Source of the DNA: Roseiflexaceae bacterium
GTDB lineage: Bacteria; Chloroflexota; Chloroflexia; Chloroflexales; Roseiflexaceae
Length of the DNA stretch: 7,283 bases
Assembly (NCBI GenBank): GCA_014381165.1
Contig: JACMIM010000254.1
Coordinates: 1 to 7,283 of the forward strand
Reading direction: 5' to 3'
Part shown: piece after piece, positions 1 through 5,561 of the stretch
Numbering within the stretch: the stretch's first letter is position 1
Layout of the letters: each line of letters starts with the position of its first letter
Translations under genes and position numbers: made by a program
Notes under the pieces: model-generated
Told to the model about the DNA's origin: nothing
Database searches by the model: none
The model's input: the letters and a program-made list of their open reading frames with translations, nothing else

Positions 1-903
1 CTCATGCTTGATTCATCCGGCAGCATGGCCGCGCAGCTTGGCGGCCAGAGCAAGATGGAGATCGCCAAAAACGTGATGACACGCTTTGTCGACACCCTGC
101 CCGCAACAGCTAATGTTGCCCTACGGGTCTACGGCCATACTGGCTCGAATGCCGAAGTCGATCGACCGGTTTCCTGCCAGGGCACCGAGCAAATCTACCC
201 GTTCCAGCCGCTCGACGCAGCCAAATTCAAAAGCGCAATCGCTGGCTTCGACGCGACTGGCTGGACGCCAATCGCCGCCTCGCTTGAAGCTGCACAACAG
301 GACTTCGCCCAGTTCGATGGAGCGACCAGCAGCAATATCATCTATCTGGTCAGCGATGGTATCGAGACCTGCGACGGAGATCCGGTCGCGGCGGCCAGGG
401 CGCTGCACGAGTCGGGAATTCAGGCTGTCGTCAACATCATCGGGTTCGACGTAGATGCCGAGGGGACAGCGCAGCTCAAGGCGGCCGCCGAGGCTGGCGG
501 CGGTGTGTATTACCCGGCCAACAACGCCGACGAACTCGACCGTATTTTCCGCGAGAACTTCAACTGGAGCGAGTGGACGACCTACTACAATTGTGTGCAG
601 GGCGAGTCGACATCCAGCGCGAACAAACAATCCGGCGCAGCTTACCAGCAGGCCAATTGCGTTCAATCAAAAGCAACCCAAGAATCGACCAAGATTCTAA
701 CTGAACTCAACGCCGATTTCCGCACCTACAGTTCGTGCGCCGATTACATTCGCGAGCAGGCCCAAGCCCGCCGCGATGCGCTGAGTAGCGATGCTGGCGG
801 CGATCTCGATGTACGGCTAGAGCAAGCCGAGGCCGAACGCGCGGCGGCAGTTACGGCAGCTGAACAAGAGCGTAGCCCCGAACTACCGACAGCCACCCCG
901 TAA
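1..903 (+). CDS. von Willebrand factor A (vWA) domain protein, 5'-truncated by the window edge
   Basis: The frame is already open at base 1, so the true start lies outside the window; the ATG at base 4 falls inside the vWA fold, just before the metal-binding motif. Counting from that Met, the MIDAS residues are DSSGS at 3-7, Thr88 in TGWTP, and Asp118 in VSDG, so a divalent-metal-binding vWA domain spans roughly residues 1-185. A further ~110 residues follow: an NWSEW segment, Cys197, Cys219 and Cys245, then an Ala/Glu/Arg-rich helix (about 245-290) of coiled-coil character and a Pro/Thr tail. Together with Cys58 and Cys123, the cysteines suggest an exported protein with disulfides, but the signal peptide would be outside the window. 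vWA proteins of this type usually bind other proteins; the ligand cannot be told from sequence. There is no C-terminal membrane segment. It converges on the gap gene with a hairpin between. Confidence 0.88.
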   Translation, partial: LMLDSSGSMAAQLGGQSKMEIAKNVMTRFVDTLPATANVALRVYGHTGSNAEVDRPVSCQGTEQIYPFQPLDAAKFKSAIAGFDATGWTPIAASLEAAQQDFAQFDGATSSNIIYLVSDGIETCDGDPVAAARALHESGIQAVVNIIGFDVDAEGTAQLKAAAEAGGGVYYPANNADELDRIFRENFNWSEWTTYYNCVQGESTSSANKQSGAAYQQANCVQSKATQESTKILTELNADFRTYSSCADYIREQAQARRDALSSDAGGDLDVRLEQAEAERAAAVTAAEQERSPELPTATP

Positions 904-911
904 AACACCAA

Positions 912-938
912 GACACCAAGACCTTTGATCTTGGTGTC
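912..938. terminator. Bidirectional hairpin terminator between convergent vWA and gap genes
   Basis: A perfect 10-bp stem (GACACCAAGA at 912-921 pairing with TCTTGGTGTC at 929-938) has a 7-nt loop. It sits 9 nt after the vWA stop codon and 46 nt beyond the gap stop codon. On the minus strand the stem is followed by TTGGTGTTTTA, which gives a weak U-rich tail. On the plus strand there is no T-tract. The left arm contains the tandem octamer ACACCAAG (905-912 and 913-920). Confidence 0.65.
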
Positions 939-984
939 CTGTATCGCATTCGTAGCCGCGGGGCTAGCCCCCGCGTATCACCTT

Positions 985-1986
985 TTATTTGTTCGCCATG
1001 ATGTTCGTCATCTCGGCCAGACGCGAGGTGTAGCCGTACTCGTTATCGTACCAGGCCGCCACCGAAAGGAAGTTGGTGTCCTGCACCATAGTAAGCGGCA
1101 GGTCGATAATAGACGAGTGCTTGTCGCCGACAATCCGCGACGAGGCCCACTCGCCCTCCAGCACGTCCATGATGCCTTTGAGCGGCCCCTCGGCGGCAGC
1201 CTTGCGGAAGGCCTCGTTGACAGCCTCGGCCGTCACCGGCTTCTCAGTCATACAGTTCAGCTCGACGATCGAGCCGGTGCGCACCGGCACACGGTAGGCC
1301 TTGCCCGTGATCTTCAGGCCCTGGTAGATCATCGAAAGCGCCTTGGCCGCGCCCGAAGACGAGGGAATCACATTCTCCGCCGCCGCCCATGAGTCGCGGC
1401 GATCTTTCATGGGCTGGTCAGTCAGCGACTGCGTATTGGTGTAGGCATGCACGGTCGAGAACAGGCCGTACTGAATACCATAGTTGTCAAGCAGTACCTT
1501 GACCACCGGTGCCAGCGCGTTGGTCGTGCAGCTGGCCATCGAGACGATCTTGTGCTGCTCGGGGTTGTAGTCCTCGGTGTTGACACCCATGAGGATAAAG
1601 GCGTCGGCGTCTTCTTTTGATTTGGATGGGGCCGAAACCAGCACACGCTGTGCGCCACGGTCGATATGCGCCTGCGCGCCCGCCCGTGTTGTCGCGCGGC
1701 CAGTGCAATCCACCACTACATCGACACCCAGGTCGCCCCAGTTCGGCAGCTCCTGCATCGAGTTATAGTAGTTGATCTCGCGCCCGCCGATCGTGAAGCC
1801 ATGTTCGCGCGGCTTGACCTCCTCGGGCCAGCGGCCATAGTTGGTGTCGACCGAGAACAGCGCCGCCAGCGTCTCGACATCCTTGATGTCCGAGATCGAG
1901 AAGGGCGTGAACAAGTTGCGCTCCAACCCGATCCGCATCAGCGTGCGGCCGATCCGGCCAAATCCGTGAATTGCGACTTTACCCAT
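985..1986 (-). CDS. gap: Glyceraldehyde-3-phosphate dehydrogenase, phosphorylating (333 aa)
   Basis: This cytoplasmic glycolysis/gluconeogenesis enzyme oxidises glyceraldehyde 3-phosphate to 1,3-bisphosphoglycerate with a nicotinamide cofactor. The N-terminal Rossmann motif is HGFGRIGR (residues 7-14). Asp33 in ISD fits the Asp that normally favours NAD over NADP. SAPSK is at 118-122, the catalytic ASCTTN motif at 151-156 with nucleophile Cys153, base His180 in TVHAYTNTQ, and the C-terminal WYDNEYGY signature at 312-319. The length is normal for the family. An in-frame ATG 7 codons upstream is rejected because a strong Shine-Dalgarno precedes the chosen start. Two segments differ from the commonest bacterial form: RRDSWAAAENVIPSSSG (196-212) where RRARAAA..IIPTSTG is usual, and RVPVRTGSI (232-240) where RVPTP.VSV is usual. 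This points to a less common GAPDH subclass. No clear promoter was seen in the 139-nt upstream gap. Confidence 0.96.
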   Translation of the reverse strand: MGKVAIHGFGRIGRTLMRIGLERNLFTPFSISDIKDVETLAALFSVDTNYGRWPEEVKPREHGFTIGGREINYYNSMQELPNWGDLGVDVVVDCTGRATTRAGAQAHIDRGAQRVLVSAPSKSKEDADAFILMGVNTEDYNPEQHKIVSMASCTTNALAPVVKVLLDNYGIQYGLFSTVHAYTNTQSLTDQPMKDRRDSWAAAENVIPSSSGAAKALSMIYQGLKITGKAYRVPVRTGSIVELNCMTEKPVTAEAVNEAFRKAAAEGPLKGIMDVLEGEWASSRIVGDKHSSIIDLPLTMVQDTNFLSVAAWYDNEYGYTSRLAEMTNIMANK

Positions 1987-1990
1987 AAAA

Positions 1991-1997
1991 TCCTCCT
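1991..1997 (-). promoter_or_regulatory. Strong Shine-Dalgarno of gap, deciding its start
   Basis: On the minus strand the sequence AGGAGGA is followed by TTTT and then ATG, giving near-optimal spacing for the start at 1986. The alternative in-frame ATG at 2007 would place this ribosome-binding site inside the coding region, and it would add residues lying before the conserved N-terminus. Confidence 0.85.
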
Positions 1998-2043
1998 CTA
2001 AACTCAATCGTCGGCGTTACGGCACGAAACAACAGCACATGTT

Positions 2044-2106
2044 GCCACGAAGGCCCAAAGACAGCACGTTTTCCTAGCAACTATTCTATCTTCGTACCTT
2101 CGTGGC
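2044..2106. repeat. Intergenic inverted repeat with CCACGAAGG-type arms
   Basis: The 10-bp outer arms are perfect: GCCACGAAGG at 2044-2053 and CCTTCGTGGC at 2097-2106. Extended to 18 nt (2044-2061 against 2089-2106), they match at 15 positions. The loop is 27 nt or more, too long for a classic terminator. It lies between the DUF4261-like gene and gap, both minus-strand. The low-complexity CACGAAG/CAAAGAC wording resembles short intergenic repeats that occur in many copies in some bacterial genomes. Copy number cannot be judged from this window. Confidence 0.6.
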
Positions 2107-2125
2107 TATCTAAAAGACATCGTTT

Positions 2126-2857
2126 CTAGGCCAACATCCGCCAAACCCCGTATGGATTATACATCAGATTATCCAGCTCCTGGAGATCGCTCGGCCCGTA
2201 GCTCAACCGATAGGTCGGCGCTTGCGGGTCGATTCGAAACGCCTGGCCATCCTTGAGCGCCGGGTTTTCCAGCAACGTGAACAGCAGAAAGGTCTGGATC
2301 AGCTCGCCGGCCTCATGGGGATCGAGTACGCCCTCGACCAGCGCATCGGGCAGGCCAAATACCTGCATGCCCACCGAGAAGAAGCGTCCTTCCTGCTGCG
2401 CAAACGTCACATAGGCATCGAAAAGCGCGGGCGGGTTGGCGCGGTGCTGCGTGATCATGCGCCAGTAGGCCGCGCTGTGGGCCGCTCCGGATGTCAGCAC
2501 CTGTACGGCCATCCCACCAGCCTGGAGCAAGCTTTCGGCCACCGGCATGATGTCGCGTGCGGCGGCGGAAACTCCGCCAGGGCCGATCAGGTACAAGACA
2601 AAGGTGTGCTGCTGAAGTTTCGCCACATCTTCACGGGTGATCGAGTGCTGCCCAGCAAAGGCGATCGCGCTGGCCAGCTTTTCATCGCGCTCGTGGATGT
2701 CGAGGCTGTAGCTCAACTGCGTGGTCAGGTCGGTGATCGTATCGCCAGAAAACAGAAAGCGGCCCTGCCGCACAATCGCGCCGACAATCTCAGCCCGTGT
2801 CGGCCACGCACCAGGGATGGCCAAGATAATATGTGCGTCTTCCTGCATCGATTCCAT
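2126..2857 (-). CDS. DUF4261-like protein of unknown function (243 aa)
   Basis: This is a soluble protein with no signal peptide or membrane helix. The N-terminal part begins IILAIPGAWPTRAEIVGAI (about residues 9-28), a pattern I associate with proteins carrying DUF4261. The C-terminal part has FFSVGMQVFGLPDALVEGV (about 160-178), then helices, then KDGQAFRI, resembling the DUF4261 layout with its GL..FG.PE..V core and a following DG turn. The role of the family is not established. It lies 50 nt or more downstream of a strong terminator, so it probably has its own promoter, which I could not identify. Two in-frame ATGs, at 2857 and 2848, are both preceded by weak ribosome-binding sites, so the start is uncertain by three codons. 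The coding frame is well supported by length and composition; the family assignment is from memory of motif shape. Confidence 0.72.
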   Translation of the reverse strand: MESMQEDAHIILAIPGAWPTRAEIVGAIVRQGRFLFSGDTITDLTTQLSYSLDIHERDEKLASAIAFAGQHSITREDVAKLQQHTFVLYLIGPGGVSAAARDIMPVAESLLQAGGMAVQVLTSGAAHSAAYWRMITQHRANPPALFDAYVTFAQQEGRFFSVGMQVFGLPDALVEGVLDPHEAGELIQTFLLFTLLENPALKDGQAFRIDPQAPTYRLSYGPSDLQELDNLMYNPYGVWRMLA

Positions 2858-2911
2858 TCAGTCATGTGGGTGTCACTACAGCTCTTGTAGCACGCCGCGC
2901 GCCGCGGAATT

Positions 2912-2963
2912 GCAAAAGCCCCAACGCACGCCGAATTCTGATTGCGTGCGTTGGGGCTTCTGC
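2912..2963 (-). terminator. Strong hairpin terminator after the ParB-fold gene
   Basis: Two 20-nt arms (2912-2931 and 2944-2963) pair with a single mismatch around a 12-nt loop. The core is GCCCCAACGCACGC paired with GCGTGCGTTGGGGC. Read on the minus strand, the stem ends GGGGCTTTTGCAATT, giving a short U-tract, while the plus-strand reading lacks one. It begins 25 nt after the stop codon of the 2989-3816 gene, so it most likely ends that transcript and insulates the DUF4261-like gene. Confidence 0.85.
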
Positions 2964-2988
2964 GAATGCGGAACTACCAGCGTTGCGA

Positions 2989-3816
2989 CTACTCACGCTC
3001 CACCGCGCTGCTGTGAAGCGCTAACCACAACGCGATCAGCGTGCGCCGGGCCAGCATCAGCCGCTCATTGATTGGCTGGCCGTTGCACATCGGGCCGTGC
3101 CGGTCGAGCGCCCAGACAATGATATCTATCTCACCATACTCAGCCAGAAAACTGAGCCGTTTACTGCGGCGTGTCATGTGCAGCAGTGGCACGAACAGTT
3201 GCTCTTGCCACGCTAGCTCGTTTGTATCATCATCACAGGGCGAAATGGTTCGCCAGCTATCAAGATGGTCAGCAAGCTTTTGAAAGCTGCCAAGCACATT
3301 GGCAGAAGCGCTGAAAAGCGGGGAAGTTGGCGCAAAACGGTGCGCGGCAAAGAACTGAGCGCGCTCATATTCAAGCAGCAATGCAATCGTCTGAGCTTGA
3401 TCTAATGCGATGTCGGCGACAAGCTCGGAAACACTGGCGCGCAAAAAAAGCTGACTGCGGGCAAACGCCTGCGCCACCCGCCGCTCGCCATCGCACACAT
3501 AGTAGCTCTTGCCAAGCTTGTACACGTCAATTGGTTTGGCCGCCTGATCGTAGGCATCTGTTGGAATGCCAACAGTCTGGAGCGGCAGCCAGCGGTCGAG
3601 CTGTGCCAGGCTCACATCAGCCTGAACGATCTGATAAATCGGCACCACACAAACGCCCCGATCGATACACTCGCGCACAATCAGCGAGCTACGCGGGCGC
3701 GCCGGCTCGTAGGTGTGCGGCTTACGGCGAATAAGCTCGTCGACCGACGCACAAAATGATTCCCAACCATTAGTATGTGTACCGCTTTGCCAACCAGGTG
3801 TCGGATGTTCTGCCAT
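2989..3816 (-). CDS. Divergent ParB-fold/DUF4032-like protein (275 aa)
   Basis: The middle of the protein (about residues 54-132) follows the pattern of ParB/sulfiredoxin-like N-terminal domains: RGVCVVPIYQIV, then DRWLPL, then KPIDVYKLGKSYYVCDGERR and a short ASVSEL strand. The usual DGHHR catalytic/nucleotide-site motif reads DGERR here (109-113). The C-terminal part (about 176-240) follows the DUF4032-type layout: a helix with ADHL, then WQEQLFVPLLHMTRR, then an acidic-aromatic helix EYGEIDIIVWALDRH, where relatives have PGRTEADLYLWI..H. The function is unknown; a nucleotide-binding or regulatory role is inferred from the fold only. The chosen ATG has a weak AGGT ribosome-binding site. A TTG at 3891 would add 25 residues of unconvincing sequence and is rejected. 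A strong terminator follows and an extended -10 promoter lies upstream. Confidence 0.8.
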   Translation of the reverse strand: MAEHPTPGWQSGTHTNGWESFCASVDELIRRKPHTYEPARPRSSLIVRECIDRGVCVVPIYQIVQADVSLAQLDRWLPLQTVGIPTDAYDQAAKPIDVYKLGKSYYVCDGERRVAQAFARSQLFLRASVSELVADIALDQAQTIALLLEYERAQFFAAHRFAPTSPLFSASANVLGSFQKLADHLDSWRTISPCDDDTNELAWQEQLFVPLLHMTRRSKRLSFLAEYGEIDIIVWALDRHGPMCNGQPINERLMLARRTLIALWLALHSSAVERE

Positions 3817-3884
3817 GGTTCTACCTACCCTGCCTTGCACAAGAATCGCACCTAATTCTACGCGGTACTTCGTTGAAGGCGATA

Positions 3885-3905
3885 TTGCCAAGCACGGCTT
3901 GCCAA
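3885..3905. repeat. Imperfect 21-bp palindrome upstream of the ParB-fold gene
   Basis: TTGCCAAGC and GCTTGCCAA flank a 3-nt centre; the arms pair at 8 of 9 positions. The element lies in the 5' leader predicted for the 3816 gene, downstream of the promoter at 3966-3974. It could be a leader hairpin or an operator. It is short enough to be chance. Confidence 0.3.
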
Positions 3906-3947
3906 CGGCCAGGGCACACTGTGTTGAGGTTGCGTTTAGGAGGTGTA

Positions 3948-4064
3948 ATGATGCGTTCCGACCAGATTATAGCACACTTTCATGAAAGCGGAAGAGGCGC
4001 ATTGGCGACTAGGGGTAGAAACAAATTTGTCACGCCGAATCACGCGCGTCGCCGCTGCCAGTAG
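3948..4064 (+). CDS. Possible small protein (37-38 aa) with a perfect Shine-Dalgarno
   Basis: AGGAGGT at 3938-3944 precedes tandem ATG codons at 3948 and 3951, the second at the better 7-nt spacing. The frame runs MMRSDQIIAHFHESGRG and ends RRRCQ at 4064. It overlaps the 3' end of the metallo-hydrolase gene on the other strand by 25 nt. The product would be basic and soluble with no recognised motif. The ribosome-binding site is the only positive evidence. I see no convincing plus-strand promoter beyond a weak TTGAGG/TAATGA pair, and the second half of the frame reads like non-coding sequence. Confidence 0.25.
   Translation: MMRSDQIIAHFHESGRGALATRGRNKFVTPNHARRRCQ
3966..3994 (-). promoter_or_regulatory. 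Extended -10 promoter with a 12-bp palindrome in the spacer
   Basis: On the minus strand TGCTATAAT (3974-3966) is a perfect extended -10 element. The -35 region (about 3989-3994, CTTCCG/TTCCGC) is weak, as is usual for extended -10 promoters. The perfect palindrome CTTTCATGAAAG (3977-3988) fills most of the spacer, the position of a repressor or MerR-type operator. Transcription would start near 3959 and give a leader of about 140 nt before the ATG at 3816. Confidence 0.55.
4021..4030. repeat. 10-bp perfect palindrome after the metallo-hydrolase stop
   Basis: ACAAATTTGT is a perfect 10-bp palindrome 10 nt past the stop codon of the 4040-4957 gene. It is too AT-rich and loopless to act as a terminator. 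No proper terminator hairpin was seen after this operon, so read-through into the ParB-fold gene is possible. Confidence 0.3.
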
Positions 4065-4957
4065 CGGTTCAGGCCCTGCCAACTTTGGTACAGCGGCGTC
4101 GCCTGTTCATACCGCTCGGCTTCGCCCGGTGTGTCATGGAGTTCTTGCACGGCGAGCTCCTGAAGGCGGGCCAGGTTCACCGTGTCGTCCTCGCCCTGTG
4201 CAATGCTGCTACCCACGAGTTCAGCCCAGCGGTGTAACCGCTCACGGTAGCTTTGCAGATGCTCGGCAGGGTCGAACACCGGCCCAAAGTGCGTCAGACA
4301 CAGCAGCCGTGGCCGCAGTTCGCCGATCATCGTCAGGGTGCGATCCCAGGCCTCCAGGTCGATATCAGGTGGTGGGGTAGCTGGGCGCGCATAGGTCGAG
4401 CCAGGCAACCGCACGCCGCCATTGTCGCCCACAAAGGCTGCGCCGCTGGTCTGGTCAATATACACGACATGGTGCGAAGCATGGCCAGGGCCATAGCGCA
4501 CGTCAAGCATACGCCCGCCAATTTGGAGTGTTTCACCACCACGCAGCACGGTCACGCGCTGGTCTGGAACAGGCAAAAACTCGCCCCATAACACGTCCAT
4601 CAGGTCGCCATACAGCCGAGTGGCGCTGCCAAGCAGCTTTTCAGGGTTGATCAGATGCGGTGCGCCGCGCTCATGCACATACACCCGAATGTGTGGATGC
4701 CGCGCCAAAATCGTCCCGGTCGCCCCAGCGTGGTCGAGATGAATATGGGTGAGCAGCAACGCCTGCAAATCTCCCAGCCCCAAACCGTGGCTGGCCAACC
4801 CCTGCTCGACTGTGGCCAGGGTGCTGGTCGGCCCCGGGTCGACCAGTATTGGCGCATCGCCCAGCAGCAGGTAGCTGCCAATCACCTGATCGCGCCCGAG
4901 ATGCAGCGTATCGATCAAGTGGATGTTCTCGGACGGCGTATACGTAGTGATATTCAT
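4040..4957 (-). CDS. Metallo-beta-lactamase-fold hydrolase (305 aa)
   Basis: This is a cytoplasmic MBL-superfamily hydrolase with all expected metal ligands visible: THIHLDHAG gives His71, His73, Asp75 and His76; GPGHASHH gives His159; GDNGG gives the bridging Asp178; and LTHFG gives His223. That set corresponds to a two-metal site of the glyoxalase II-like branch. The N-terminal strand pair ends in VDPGP, and the C-terminus (about 230-305) is a helical extension with several Trp and Arg residues. The substrate cannot be told; thioesters, lactones or phosphoesters are all possible, and there is no signal peptide as a true secreted metallo-beta-lactamase would have. The start has AAGGA 4 nt upstream. 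It is the third gene of an operon behind an ArsR-type regulator (41-nt gap) and a serine hydrolase. Confidence 0.93.
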   Translation of the reverse strand: MNITTYTPSENIHLIDTLHLGRDQVIGSYLLLGDAPILVDPGPTSTLATVEQGLASHGLGLGDLQALLLTHIHLDHAGATGTILARHPHIRVYVHERGAPHLINPEKLLGSATRLYGDLMDVLWGEFLPVPDQRVTVLRGGETLQIGGRMLDVRYGPGHASHHVVYIDQTSGAAFVGDNGGVRLPGSTYARPATPPPDIDLEAWDRTLTMIGELRPRLLCLTHFGPVFDPAEHLQSYRERLHRWAELVGSSIAQGEDDTVNLARLQELAVQELHDTPGEAERYEQATPLYQSWQGLNRYWQRRRA

Positions 4958-4998
4958 GCATTCCTTCTGCGCTTGTTGTTGATCAAGCGAGTGCTCGC

Positions 4999-5556
4999 CT
5001 ACCCCGATGCGGCGTTATCAGCAATATCATAGGTAGCGGCAATAATAACAAGCAGCGGCACAACCGTGCGTGGCGCGATCCGGTAATCGGAGCGCCCGCG
5101 TTGCTCAATCACGCCAGCAGCCAGCAGATCTTTGAGATGGTGGTACAACTGCCCTGGCGAACCGATACCAATCAGCTCCTGAAGCTGTTGGCTTGTGCGC
5201 GGCCCCGCCACTAGCGCGCGGACAATCTGAAGCCGGGGCGCACTACCAAGCGCAGCAAGCACCTGCACAATCCGCTCCACCGGCACAGCCATTAGCCCAA
5301 TCGTCGGGCGCTCGATCTGCCAAACTACATCGCCACTTGGTGTTGCCACCGCGCCAGCGTACATCACCCCGCCGCCGAAGCTACCAGGCACCCCCACTGG
5401 CGATCGCTCCCGCAGCCCGTTGAGCAATTCCATATCGATCTGTGGAGCAGGTGCAGGCGGCGTTCGCCCAGCTTCAAGCGCCCGTAAACGCGCTTCGACT
5501 GCGGTGAGCCGTTGTTCAAAATCATCTTCTGTCTGTGCGCTCGCGTCGTTGCTCAT
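4999..5556 (-). CDS. ArsR-type winged-helix transcriptional regulator with N-terminal coiled coil (185 aa)
   Basis: Residues 10-32 form a short coiled coil (DDFEQRLTAVEARLRALEAG), followed by a Pro-rich linker and a Gly-rich segment (about 56-90) of unknown role. The C-terminal part (about 94-175) is a winged helix of ArsR type: VLAALGSAPRLQIVRALV, then the HTH TSQQLQELIGIGSPGQLYHHL with YHHLK in the recognition helix, then the wing LLAAGVIEQRGRSDYRI. There is no visible ArsR metal-site CxC motif and no cysteine at all in the protein, so it is unlikely to be a thiolate metal sensor. The ATG lies 5 nt after the stop codon of the upstream serine hydrolase, which indicates co-transcription and probably translational coupling; the ribosome-binding site (GTGAGA) overlaps that stop. 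It may autoregulate the operon through the palindrome at 6893-6906, which is inference. Confidence 0.9.
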   Translation of the reverse strand: MSNDASAQTEDDFEQRLTAVEARLRALEAGRTPPAPAPQIDMELLNGLRERSPVGVPGSFGGGVMYAGAVATPSGDVVWQIERPTIGLMAVPVERIVQVLAALGSAPRLQIVRALVAGPRTSQQLQELIGIGSPGQLYHHLKDLLAAGVIEQRGRSDYRIAPRTVVPLLVIIAATYDIADNAASG

Positions 5557-5561
5557 CTGAA

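Noticed and set aside
121..666. Open frame of 181 codons on the minus strand
   Set aside because: It lies wholly antisense to the vWA gene, whose motifs are clear, and its translation shows no recognisable domain.
925..1392. Plus-strand open frame of 155 codons
   Set aside because: It runs through the terminator hairpin and antisense to gap, and is rich in Arg and His as such shadows usually are.
2222..2890. Plus-strand open frame of 222 codons
   Set aside because: It is antisense to the DUF4261-like gene; the Arg- and His-rich translation looks like a mirror frame of GC-rich coding DNA.
2876..2890. Small inverted repeat CTACA/TGTAG upstream of the DUF4261-like gene
   Set aside because: Five base pairs with a 5-nt loop is expected by chance in a sequence of this length.
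3817..3891. Longer N-terminus for the ParB-fold gene from a TTG codon
   Set aside because: The extra 25 residues do not look protein-like, there is no ribosome-binding site before the TTG, and the ATG at 3816 has a usable one.
4987..4998. GCGAG-TG-CTCGC palindrome at the end of the ArsR-type gene
   Set aside because: It is too short, with a 2-nt loop, and overlaps the coding end; it gives no sign of termination between genes that look co-transcribed.
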